Shown piece after piece: positions 1 through 5,868 of a stretch of 9,022 bases of DNA. Origin of the DNA: Thiotrichaceae bacterium (GTDB lineage Bacteria; Pseudomonadota; Gammaproteobacteria; Thiotrichales; Thiotrichaceae); assembly GCA_027008665.1 (NCBI GenBank), contig JALVEA010000316.1, positions 1-9,022 on the forward strand, written 5' to 3'. Both the position numbers and the translations under genes were made by a program. The notes beneath the pieces were generated by a model. That model saw nothing but the letters and a program-made list of their open reading frames with translations, was not told the origin of the DNA and searched no databases. Positions within the stretch are counted from its first letter, which is position 1; each line of letters starts with the position of its first letter.

Positions 1-1
1 T

Positions 2-55
2 TTAGTTGATATACTTGAACGAGCAGGAAAGCATGTTACTGTTCAGGTTAGCTGA
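2..55 (+). CDS. C-terminal tail of a gene entering from the left, possibly an XRE-type antitoxin
   Basis: An open frame enters from the left edge and stops at TGA 53-55, giving the 17-residue tail LVDILERAGKHVTVQVS. The pattern, a short helix L-V-D-I-L followed by G-x-x-V-x-V, resembles the last residues of some HTH_37/XRE-type regulators that act as antitoxins of HigA-like toxin-antitoxin pairs. That is a resemblance in 17 residues only, so any other family is possible. A 19-bp repeat found again after the next gene starts ten bases after the stop. Confidence 0.35.
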   Translation, partial: LVDILERAGKHVTVQVS

Positions 56-64
56 GTCAACGGA

Positions 65-83
65 AAATTTAGGACACCCATAA
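65..83 (+). repeat. 19-bp direct repeat, copy 1 (left of the DUF4440 gene)
   Basis: AAATTTAGGACACCCATAA occurs here and again, identically and in the same orientation, at 571-589. An inverted copy of most of it lies at 600-619. The copies bracket the 213-557 gene. Here it follows the stop of the left-hand gene closely. It could be an end of a mobile element or a REP-like unit; I see no transposase linked to it inside the window. Confidence 0.8.
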
Positions 84-106
84 ATTATTCACGTAGAGGC
101 GCTATT

Positions 107-136
107 TTGAGTATAAAAAACAAACATTTTTTTAAT
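107..136 (+). promoter_or_regulatory. Possible promoter for the DUF4440 gene
   Basis: TTGAGT (107-112) and TTTAAT (131-136) are 18 bases apart and resemble sigma-70 -35 and -10 boxes. The start codon at 213 would leave a leader of about 70 bases. The surroundings are so AT-rich that chance matches are likely. Confidence 0.25.
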
Positions 137-212
137 TTTTTAAATAGGCTGAGGTTTTTCTACAGTCTCGTTATTCTATCAAGCAAATAAGCAATATTCT
201 GGATTTTAAGAT

Positions 213-557
213 ATGAGTAAAAATCTAATTAAAAAACTAGAAGAAAGTTTGCTATTAGCCGAAGTACGAAATTCAAAAGAAAAATTAGAGTTACTCTTAC
301 ACGATGATTTTTTAGAGTATGGGAAATCTGGTAGAGTTTATACAAAACATCTAACAATTGAGGCACTTACAAAAGAAAAAAATGAAAGTAAAATAAAGCT
401 CTTTGATTTTGAGCTAAAAGAATTATCTGAAGGTGCAGTTTTAGCCTTATACAAAACAAAAAATTTAAATCAAATTACGTTAAGAAGCTCAATTTGGAAA
501 AAACATAGCCAATACGGTTGGCAATTATTTTTTCATCAAGGTACTTTAAAAGAGTAA
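213..557 (+). CDS. DUF4440 / SnoaL-like (NTF2-fold) small protein
   Basis: A 114-residue cytoplasmic protein with no signal peptide or membrane segment. It reads as a whole single-domain DUF4440 (NTF2-like cone-fold) protein: N-terminal helix E-E-S-L-L-L-A-E-V-R-N-S (10-21), then the family's typical L-H-D-D-F-L-E-Y-G-K-S-G-R-V-Y (29-43), a strand F-E-L-K-E-L (66-71), and near the end R-S-S-I-W (91-95) and W-Q-L-F-F-H-Q-G-T (103-111). Family members are small dimeric proteins, and this subgroup has no settled reaction, so no specific function is assigned. The start is ATG 213 with only a weak GGAT upstream at 201-204. The gene is very AT-rich, has no partner gene, and sits between direct copies of a 19-bp repeat, which suggests it may have arrived as a mobile unit. 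The fold call is fairly sure; the role is unknown. Confidence 0.85.
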   Translation: MSKNLIKKLEESLLLAEVRNSKEKLELLLHDDFLEYGKSGRVYTKHLTIEALTKEKNESKIKLFDFELKELSEGAVLALYKTKNLNQITLRSSIWKKHSQYGWQLFFHQGTLKE

Positions 558-570
558 GAGAAATTTAGGG

Positions 571-589
571 AAATTTAGGACACCCATAA
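571..589 (+). repeat. 19-bp direct repeat, copy 2 (right of the DUF4440 gene)
   Basis: Identical to 65-83 and in the same orientation. It starts 14 bases after the DUF4440 stop and forms the left arm of the palindrome at 573-619. A tandem partial copy, AAATTTAGG, lies immediately before it at 561-569. A weaker relative (GGATGTCCTATTT, 632-644) follows in inverted orientation. Confidence 0.8.
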
Positions 590-619
590 TTATAGTGATT
601 AATTATGGGTGTCCTAAAT
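573..619. repeat. Perfect 20-bp inverted repeat with 7-base loop
   Basis: Arm ATTTAGGACACCCATAATTA (573-592) is exactly complementary to 600-619, with a 7-base loop at 593-599. It lies 15 bases after the DUF4440 stop, and on the + strand it is followed by ATTGTTTTT. It could therefore also end transcription of that gene, although the stem is long and AT-rich for a classic terminator. Its arm reuses the 19-bp repeat, so a mobile or REP-like origin is as likely. Confidence 0.85.
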
Positions 620-665
620 ATTGTTTTTATTGGATGTCCTATTTGAGGAAAAAAGTACGCAAACT

Positions 666-761
666 AAAGGAGTGAAAGCTTTAGCTTTTCCTTTCGTTTT
701 AAATTTTCCTTTAGATAAGCTAGGTTTTATTTAAGGTAAAAGCTAAAGCTTTCACTCCTTT
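666..761. repeat. 96-bp MITE-like element with 24-bp terminal inverted repeats
   Basis: Arms 666-689 and 738-761 are exact reverse complements over 24 bases; the core reads AAAGCTTTAGCTTT. Pairing can continue inward by four bases (690-693 with 733-736) past one bulged base. The 48-base middle is AT-rich and encodes nothing. Size and structure fit a miniature inverted-repeat element; I see no clear target-site duplication. Confidence 0.75.
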
Positions 762-767
762 TCTCTG

Positions 768-868
768 GTTACGAGGCTCTAGCCGTTTATAAAAATGCGT
801 TGAGGCATAGACCCTATTTTAGACGGCTGGAGCCGTCAATATGAATTACGAGGCTAGAGCCTCGTAAC
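768..868. repeat. 101-bp nested palindromic element with 17-bp terminal inverted repeats
   Basis: The ends GTTACGAGGCTCTAGCC (768-784) and 852-868 are exact reverse complements. Inside are further palindromes: AGCCGT (781-786) pairs with ACGGCT (823-828), GACGGCT/AGCCGTC forms a 7-bp hairpin (822-837), and the right end is itself a hairpin, TTACGAGGCT/AGCCTCGTAA. Several mutually exclusive folds are possible. It abuts the point where the group II maturase remnant breaks off, as if it had inserted into or replaced the intron's 3' part. Confidence 0.75.
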
Positions 869-1039
869 TAGAAAAAAATATTTTTCAGTTACTCCTAGTT
901 TCATTAGCTTACGCGTACGTGTTCTCAGTTTGCGCCATTGTTTCAAATAGCACATCCGTATCCGTCGGTGTATCCACTGATCAAGTAAGGGTCGCTCAAA
1001 ATCTATTCGTTTATAAAAAACATAAATGTATATTGATCT
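854..1039 (-). pseudogene. Remnant of a group II intron reverse transcriptase/maturase (maturase domain)
   Basis: Read on the minus strand, the open frame from 1039 down to the TAG at 854-856 contains LDQWIHRRIRMCYLKQW, then R-K-L-R-T-R-T-R-K-L-M-K-L-G-V. This is the hallmark of the group II intron maturase-specific (GIIM) domain, whose usual form is L-D-x-W-I-R-R-R-L-R-x-x-x-W-K-Q-W-K with R-x-R-x-L-x-x-L-G-V. The reverse-transcriptase domain that should precede it is absent: a stop in frame at 1040-1042 and unrelated sequence lie upstream. The usual end (G-N-x-R-x-x-Y-W) is also missing, because the frame runs into the palindrome at 852-868 and stops there. No intron domain V/VI is visible. 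It is a dead fragment of a retroelement; the family call is firm despite only about 45 informative residues. Confidence 0.8.
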
Positions 1040-1068
1040 TTATTTAAAATATCACCCTTATGGTTACG

Positions 1069-1092
1069 ACCGACCATTTTCTTCTGGTCGGT
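1069..1092. repeat. 7-bp hairpin ACCGACC/GGTCGGT
   Basis: Arms 1069-1075 and 1086-1092 are exactly complementary with a 10-base loop. Outer bases TTACG (1064-1068) and CGTAA (1095-1099) also pair after a two-base offset, so a longer imperfect stem of about 12 bp is possible. No T-run follows on the + strand. Function unknown. Confidence 0.5.
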
Positions 1093-1241
1093 TCCGTAAA
1101 TTCCATCGACCCTACTATACTGGCGATGCGCGGATAGATTAGTGTTGAATTTTAGCTTTGTGCAATGCGTATCTTAGCCGATTTACCGCGCTTATTAGTT
1201 AATCTTAGAAGTGAATATACAAGGTGTGTCTTACAATAATC

Positions 1242-1284
1242 AAAGCCCTCTCAACAGTAATATTGTACTATATTGGCTTTTTTT
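1242..1284 (+). terminator. Weak terminator-like structure upstream of yajR
   Basis: AAAGCC (1242-1247) pairs with GGCTTT (1275-1280), and the T-run covers 1278-1284. An inner AGTA/TACT pair shortens the 27-base loop. The long loop makes this weak; if real it would stop read-through from the repeat region about 50 bases before the yajR start. Confidence 0.25.
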
Positions 1285-1332
1285 CTTTGTTTTAGTGAAG
1301 CTAATACGTCAACTCAGGATGTCTCATTTTTT

Positions 1333-2700
1333 ATGAATACTATTGAAAAACGAACTGCTGCATCATTAGCTGCTATTTATGCTGTGCGTATGCTGGGTTT
1401 ATTTATGATCTTGCCTGTATTTACGCTCTATGCAAAGAGTATTCCTAATACTACGCCGTTTTTAATTGGATTAACCATTGGTATTTATGGATTAAGCCAA
1501 GCGATGTTACAAATTCCATTGGGTTTATTATCTGATAAAATAGGTCGTAAGCCTGTGATTGTCGGTGGTTTGCTTATTTTTGCGCTTGGCAGTGTGGTCG
1601 CTGCGGTTGCTACTAATATAGAGATATTAATTTTAGGTCGAGCGATTCAAGGTTCGGGGGCTATTGCAGCGGCAACAATGGCATTAGCCGCGGATTTAAC
1701 GCGTGAGCAACATCGAGCTAAGGTGATGGCTATTATTGGTATGACTATTGGTATTTCTTTTTCTGTTGCAATGATTATTGGCCCTATTATTAGTGAGTGG
1801 GGCGGGCTAAGTGCTATTTTTTGGGTAACAACTGCATTAGCTTTGATTGGTATATTGCTTATTTTATTAATTGTGCCAAACCCACCTACGTTACACTCTC
1901 ATCGTGATGCGGGTATTATCAAAGGCTATTTATTATCGGCTTTACGTAACCCGACTTTAATACGAATGAATATTGGTGTTTTTATTTTGCATCTGATTCT
2001 TTCTGCTAATTTTATTGTTATTCCAAGTATTTTTCGTGATAACTTAGGTTTTAATAGCATAGAACACTGGAAAATCTACTTACCTGTGCTACTGCTCTCT
2101 TTTATTCTCTCTATTCCTTTGATTATTCTGGCTGAAAAATATCAGAAAATTAAATCTTTGTTTATTAGCTCTGTTAGCTTATTGATTTTTGCACAGATTG
2201 TAATGGGCTTAATGACAAATACTCTATTGACATTATTAGTTGCTTTTTTAGTGTTCTTTGTTGGTTTTAATTTCTTAGAGGCAGTGCAACCTTCTCTTGT
2301 GGCGAAATATGCCAGCGTTAATAATAAGGGAACGGCAATGGGAATATTCTCTACCGCACAGTTTATGGGAAGTTTTGTGGGTGGATCACTTGGAGGGTTT
2401 ATCTTAACTTACTGGGGAACTCAGGAGGTTTTATTCTTTGGGGCTATTATGGCGACATTATGGCTATTGATTGCAGCGGGGCTACCACAGCCTAAATTCT
2501 ATCAAAGTATTATTTTTAAACTCAATAAAAGCGCTTTAGGAAGTCCAGAACAAACTCGCCTGCAACTGAGTCAAGTCACAGGCGTTAAAGAAAGCGCACT
2601 TTCTTTAGAAGAAGGGACTGCTTATTTAAAAGTTGATAAGGATCTATTTTTAGAAGAAGCACTAAAGCCTTATAAAATCAACACTCTTCAAAAATTTTAG
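1333..2700 (+). CDS. yajR: YajR-type major facilitator superfamily transporter
   Basis: A 455-residue inner-membrane carrier with twelve expected membrane segments. MFS motif A is at G-L-L-S-D-K-I-G-R-K (64-73) between segments 2 and 3. After the last segment (about residue 385) comes a soluble C-terminal region of about 70 residues ending in V-K-E-S-A-L-S-L-E-E-G-T-A-Y-L-K-V-D-K. This matches the ferredoxin-like YAM domain that defines YajR, and the length is nearly that of E. coli YajR (454). The physiological substrate of YajR is not firmly established; proton-driven drug export is the usual inference. I chose ATG 1333 over the in-frame TTG at 1273, because the family starts at this point and AGGA (1316-1319) lies upstream, though 13 bases away. 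The last 23 bases overlap the convergent SulP gene. Confidence 0.9.
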   Translation: MNTIEKRTAASLAAIYAVRMLGLFMILPVFTLYAKSIPNTTPFLIGLTIGIYGLSQAMLQIPLGLLSDKIGRKPVIVGGLLIFALGSVVAAVATNIEILILGRAIQGSGAIAAATMALAADLTREQHRAKVMAIIGMTIGISFSVAMIIGPIISEWGGLSAIFWVTTALALIGILLILLIVPNPPTLHSHRDAGIIKGYLLSALRNPTLIRMNIGVFILHLILSANFIVIPSIFRDNLGFNSIEHWKIYLPVLLLSFILSIPLIILAEKYQKIKSLFISSVSLLIFAQIVMGLMTNTLLTLLVAFLVFFVGFNFLEAVQPSLVAKYASVNNKGTAMGIFSTAQFMGSFVGGSLGGFILTYWGTQEVLFFGAIMATLWLLIAAGLPQPKFYQSIIFKLNKSALGSPEQTRLQLSQVTGVKESALSLEEGTAYLKVDKDLFLEEALKPYKINTLQKF

Positions 2701-4405
2701 CTTGGCAATTAGCACAGCCTTTTTTATCTAAATGTTGATATATTTTACGAATGGCCTTTGTTTTAGTATCAAAAAAGTGCTCATTGCCTATTTGCTTAAT
2801 AAAATGGGATTTGGCTGCAAATTCATATACATTTGGTTTTAAACCCACAAAATACAATCCCCCATTGAGTCTTAATAAACGCTTATTTTCTGCTACTAGC
2901 ACTTCACTCCCTGCAAGATCAATAAAATTAATACCACTTCCTTCAATTAAAATATGATAGATATTTTCTTTTTCTACAATATCTGCAATGCATTTTTGAA
3001 TATGGTTGATAGAACCAAAATAGATCGACATATCAATTCTAATAATTTTTAGTTGCGGGCATTCTTGTAAGTCTCTATTAGAGATATTAATAAATTTCCG
3101 ATGCGTATTGCCAGAATCATCATCAATCGATAACACAGGGATATTAGGTGTGGATGTTTTCGCTAAGAAAAGGACGAGTGATAATAACACCCCAAGATAA
3201 ATAGCAAACTCCAATTCAAGAAATAGGGTCGCAAAAAAGGTCGTTAATAAAATGGCTGATTCTGATTTACTAAAAGATAAGGTTTGTTTTATATGATGAA
3301 AATCTATTAAATTATAGGCAACCAGAAGAATCACTCCCCCCATAGCAGCAATGGGTAGATAAGCTGTCAGTGGTGCAATTAATAACACAATAATAACCAA
3401 GGAAATAGCGGCAAAAATAGCGGATAGCGGCGTTTTTGCACCTGCTTCAAAATTAATACCTGAACGTGTAAAAGAACCTGAGCCTGCATAGCTAGAAAAG
3501 AAGCTGCCCACTATATTAGATACCCCTTGACCTATAAATTCTTGATTGGAGTCTATGCGTTGATCTGATTTAGTCGCAACTGCTCGGCTAATTGAGACAG
3601 CCTCAATTAACCCTAGTAAAGCAATCGCAAATGCTTCGGGTGCAAGCATTCTAATCGTTTCCATTGAGAAATCGGGCATTGATAAGGGCGGTAAATGGGC
3701 AGGAATTTCTCCAATTAATGGAATATCAGAAGTGTAGTTTTTTAATAAAAGTGCCAATACACTACCAACGACCATACCGATTAATAAGTTAGGTAATTTA
3801 GGGGCTAATTTTTTTATAGTAATCGCTGTCAATAACGTCACCAGGGCGATTAAAACAAGATAAATATTGATTGTACTAATACCGCCCAATAAATACCCCC
3901 AAGTATCTAAAAAAGACTCTCCCTTGGGAATAAGAATTCCCGTAATATGTTTCATTTGACTGGTAGCAATTAAAATCGCAGCCCCAGCGGTAAAACCAAT
4001 AACCACCGTATGAGAAACAAAATTGACTAATGCACCTAAGCGAGCTAAACCAAAGGCTAATTGATAAACACCTGCAAGAAAGGTCAATGTTAACGCTAAC
4101 GATATGAATTCGGGAGTCCCTGGTGTTGCATGATGGCTAATACTTGAAAAGACAACAATTGAAATAGCAGTGGTTGGCCCCGAGACCAGATGAAAAGAAG
4201 AGCCAAATAAAGCAGCGATAACGGGCGTTACCATTGCAGTATAAAGACCGTACTCAGGCGGTAAACCTGCAATAGTAGCAAAAGCAACCCCTTGCGGCAG
4301 TACAATAACAGCACCTGTTAAACCTGCGATAAGATCAGCTTTGATGGATTCTTTGGTGACTAGTTTAAACCAAACTAGAAAAGGAAAAAGGGATTCAAGA
4401 CTCAT
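2678..4405 (-). CDS. SulP-family anion transporter with STAS domain
   Basis: A 575-residue inner-membrane transporter. The SulP transport core spans about residues 1-415 with the family signature P-Q-G-V-A-F-A-T-I-A-G-L-P-P-E-Y-G-L-Y (37-55), S-G-P-T-T-A (75-80) and F-T-R-S-G-I-N-F-E-A-G-A-K-T-P-L (312-327). A cytoplasmic STAS domain follows (about 440-560), with I-D-M-S-I-Y-F-G-S (457-465) and F-I-D-L-A-G-S (494-500) at the usual D-x-S/T-G loop. SulP members carry sulfate, bicarbonate or dicarboxylates; the sequence alone does not decide. The protein ends in an extra G-C-A-N-C-Q-A-K-I-F-E-E-C tail with a CxxC. ATG 4405 is chosen because SulP proteins begin about here (S-L-F-P-F-L-V-W); GTG 4444, 13 codons earlier, cannot be excluded and neither has a strong Shine-Dalgarno. 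The 3' end overlaps yajR. Confidence 0.92.
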   Translation of the reverse strand: MSLESLFPFLVWFKLVTKESIKADLIAGLTGAVIVLPQGVAFATIAGLPPEYGLYTAMVTPVIAALFGSSFHLVSGPTTAISIVVFSSISHHATPGTPEFISLALTLTFLAGVYQLAFGLARLGALVNFVSHTVVIGFTAGAAILIATSQMKHITGILIPKGESFLDTWGYLLGGISTINIYLVLIALVTLLTAITIKKLAPKLPNLLIGMVVGSVLALLLKNYTSDIPLIGEIPAHLPPLSMPDFSMETIRMLAPEAFAIALLGLIEAVSISRAVATKSDQRIDSNQEFIGQGVSNIVGSFFSSYAGSGSFTRSGINFEAGAKTPLSAIFAAISLVIIVLLIAPLTAYLPIAAMGGVILLVAYNLIDFHHIKQTLSFSKSESAILLTTFFATLFLELEFAIYLGVLLSLVLFLAKTSTPNIPVLSIDDDSGNTHRKFINISNRDLQECPQLKIIRIDMSIYFGSINHIQKCIADIVEKENIYHILIEGSGINFIDLAGSEVLVAENKRLLRLNGGLYFVGLKPNVYEFAAKSHFIKQIGNEHFFDTKTKAIRKIYQHLDKKGCANCQAKIFEEC

Positions 4406-4461
4406 TATTAAACTACTATATTTGTTGTATACTCCTAAATCCACATTACTCTCATGGATTC

Positions 4462-4490
4462 AGAATATTCCAAAAGGTGCGGATTGTAAA
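4462..4490 (-). promoter_or_regulatory. Candidate sigma-70 promoter of sulP
   Basis: On the minus strand TTTACA (4490-4485) and TATTCT (4467-4462) are 17 bases apart, a good sigma-70 match. Transcription would begin near 4455, about 50 bases before ATG 4405. The -35 box lies within the imperfect hairpin at 4478-4503, so a repressor or DNA structure there could affect it. Confidence 0.5.
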
Positions 4491-4503
4491 CCTCACAACC
4501 GCA
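4478..4503. repeat. Imperfect hairpin overlapping the sulP -35 box
   Basis: TGCGG-A-TTGT (4478-4487) pairs with ACAACCGCA (4495-4503), nine base pairs with one bulged A and a 7-base loop. It may be an operator or a decayed repeat. It covers the candidate -35 of sulP. Confidence 0.45.
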
Positions 4504-4620
4504 TCCTACAAGGCATATCAGCTACATTCCCTGCCTATAAATTACTAAAAAAAAATCATTTCTGCTACTCCTTTGTTATTAATCATTTTATTGAGACTCT
4601 ATTAATAAATTATTTCAAGT

Positions 4621-4638
4621 ACCCAGCCTAGGCTGGGT
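4621..4638. repeat. Perfect 18-bp palindrome
   Basis: ACCCAGCCTAGGCTGGGT is its own reverse complement and is the most GC-rich spot in the spacer. It is too tight to loop well as RNA. It sits about 60 bases before the dapE promoter and 216 bases before the sulP start. A dimeric operator or a mobile palindromic repeat are both possible. Its AGCC/GGCT core resembles those of the palindromes at 781-868. Confidence 0.55.
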
Positions 4639-4698
4639 CTCCATATTTTGTAAACCCGTTCACAGTATTTTAAGTGATTTCTTTTTAAGAATATTTCG

Positions 4699-4728
4699 TT
4701 TACAGTGACGATCCCTAAAAATTATAGA
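4699..4728 (+). promoter_or_regulatory. Candidate sigma-70 promoter of dapE
   Basis: TTTACA (4699-4704) and TATAGA (4723-4728) are separated by 18 bases. Transcription would start near 4735, only about six bases before ATG 4741, and no Shine-Dalgarno is visible before that ATG. If used, the message would be almost leaderless. Confidence 0.45.
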
Positions 4729-4740
4729 ATCGTATTTACT

Positions 4741-5868
4741 ATGTCAGACAGCTTAAATCTCCTAAAAGAACTTATTTCTCTTGATTCTGTTACCCCTGAT
4801 GATAAAGGTTGCCAGCAACTATTAGTGAACCAGCTAGAACCCTTGGGATTTAAAGCGGAGGCAATGCCATTTGCTGAGGTTGAAAATACCTGGTTACGCA
4901 AAGGCTCTGATGCGCCTTTATTTTGTTTTGCTGGTCATACCGATGTTGTCCCCGTGGGGTCGCTTTCTCATTGGGATAGTGATCCTTTTATTCCAACAGA
5001 GCGTAATGGAATGCTTTATGGGCGTGGTGCAGCCGATATGAAAGGGGGTATTGCTGCTTTTACTGTCGCTACTATACGTTTTATTAAACAGTATCCTAAT
5101 CATAAAGGGTCTATCGCTTTCCTTATAACCAGCGATGAGGAGGGGCCGGCGGTTAATGGTACGGTAAAGGTTATTGAGACTTTAGAAGCGCGTAATGAAA
5201 AAATCGACTGGTGTTTAGTGGGTGAGCCTTCTAGCACTGCAAAGGTTGGTGATACGGTTAAAAATGGTCGTCGTGGTTCTTTAGGCTGTCAACTCACTAT
5301 TATTGGCAAACAAGGGCATGTTGCCTATCCGCACTTAGCCAATAACCCGATTCACCTTGCCACTGCAATGTTGGCAGAATTAACCACAATGGAATGGGAT
5401 CAAGGCAATGATTTTTTTCCACCGACTACCTTTCAAGTTTCTAATTTTAACTCAGGGACAGGGGTAAGCAATGTGATTCCTGCTACGGCTGAGATTGTCT
5501 TTAATTTTCGCTTTTCCACTGAAGTTAGCGCTGATGAATTAAAGCAAAAAGTGGAGGATCTACTCAATCAGCATCAATTGGACTATGAGATTGAATGGAA
5601 TTTATCAGGACTCCCTTTTCTTACCGCAGAAGGTAATTTAGTTGCCGCCGCTGTCAAAGCGATTCAACAAGTCACAGGCATTCAAACCGAGTTATCAACC
5701 TCAGGCGGTACATCAGATGGACGATTCATTGCGCCAACAGGGGCGCAGGTATTGGAGTTAGGCCCTGTCAATGCCACCATTCATCAAGTCAATGAATGTG
5801 TTAATATTGATGATATTAATGCACTTGAAGAAATTTATTTCCAAATGCTAGTCGAATTACTTGGCTGA
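4741..5868 (+). CDS. dapE: Succinyl-diaminopimelate desuccinylase
   Basis: Hydrolyses N-succinyl-LL-2,6-diaminopimelate to LL-diaminopimelate and succinate in the succinylase branch of lysine and meso-diaminopimelate synthesis; cytoplasmic, homodimeric, dinuclear zinc enzyme of the M20 family. All expected residues are present: F-A-G-H-T-D-V-V-P with ligand H66 and D68, G-R-G-A-A-D-M-K-G-G with bridging D99, S-D-E-E-G with catalytic E133 and ligand E134, G-E-P-S with E162, and A-T-I-H-Q-V-N-E with H348. The dimerisation domain lies between about 180 and 290. From ATG 4741 the protein has 375 residues, the same as E. coli DapE. The in-frame GTG at 4705 would add 12 residues the family lacks and falls within the promoter candidate. 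It stands alone; the last 34 bases overlap the convergent gene. Confidence 0.97.
   Translation: MSDSLNLLKELISLDSVTPDDKGCQQLLVNQLEPLGFKAEAMPFAEVENTWLRKGSDAPLFCFAGHTDVVPVGSLSHWDSDPFIPTERNGMLYGRGAADMKGGIAAFTVATIRFIKQYPNHKGSIAFLITSDEEGPAVNGTVKVIETLEARNEKIDWCLVGEPSSTAKVGDTVKNGRRGSLGCQLTIIGKQGHVAYPHLANNPIHLATAMLAELTTMEWDQGNDFFPPTTFQVSNFNSGTGVSNVIPATAEIVFNFRFSTEVSADELKQKVEDLLNQHQLDYEIEWNLSGLPFLTAEGNLVAAAVKAIQQVTGIQTELSTSGGTSDGRFIAPTGAQVLELGPVNATIHQVNECVNIDDINALEEIYFQMLVELLG

Larger units (their letters stand above)
1040..1332. other. Spacer before yajR, mostly unassigned
   Basis: No convincing gene is visible on either strand. A stop-free minus-strand frame of about 52 codons (roughly 1168 down to 1009) gives a peptide I do not recognise and has no clear start. 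Two structures stand out and are listed separately: a hairpin at 1069-1092 and a weak terminator-like structure at 1242-1284. Base composition is less AT-rich than in the flanking genes, and the stretch may be decayed foreign DNA continuous with the maturase remnant. The yajR promoter must lie here but no good -35/-10 pair is evident. Confidence 0.5.
4406..4740. other. Divergent sulP-dapE intergenic region
   Basis: This 335-base spacer separates the two divergent genes and must hold both promoters. A good candidate for each is visible (minus strand 4462-4490, plus strand 4699-4728), along with two palindromes (4478-4503 and 4621-4638). No gene is supported: the open frame crossing it on the + strand has antisense sulP sequence as its first half. 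Confidence 0.6.

Noticed and set aside
1273..1332. 20-residue N-terminal extension of YajR from TTG 1273
   Set aside because: The YajR family starts at the ATG at 1333, giving 455 residues; the extension overlaps the terminator-like T-run and has no ribosome site.
2751..2957. 68-codon open frame on the + strand
   Set aside because: Wholly antisense to the conserved STAS region of sulP; the peptide matches nothing recognisable and has no ribosome site.
4341..4631. 96-codon open frame on the + strand across the sulP start
   Set aside because: Its first third is antisense to conserved sulP codons, and the rest runs through the promoter region and both palindromes.
4705..4740. 12-residue N-terminal extension of DapE from GTG 4705
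   Set aside because: It lies between the -35 and the ATG of the promoter candidate, and DapE from ATG 4741 already has the family's exact length of 375.
4918..5103. 61-codon open frame on the - strand inside dapE
   Set aside because: Antisense to the metal-binding core of dapE, which is clearly the coding strand.
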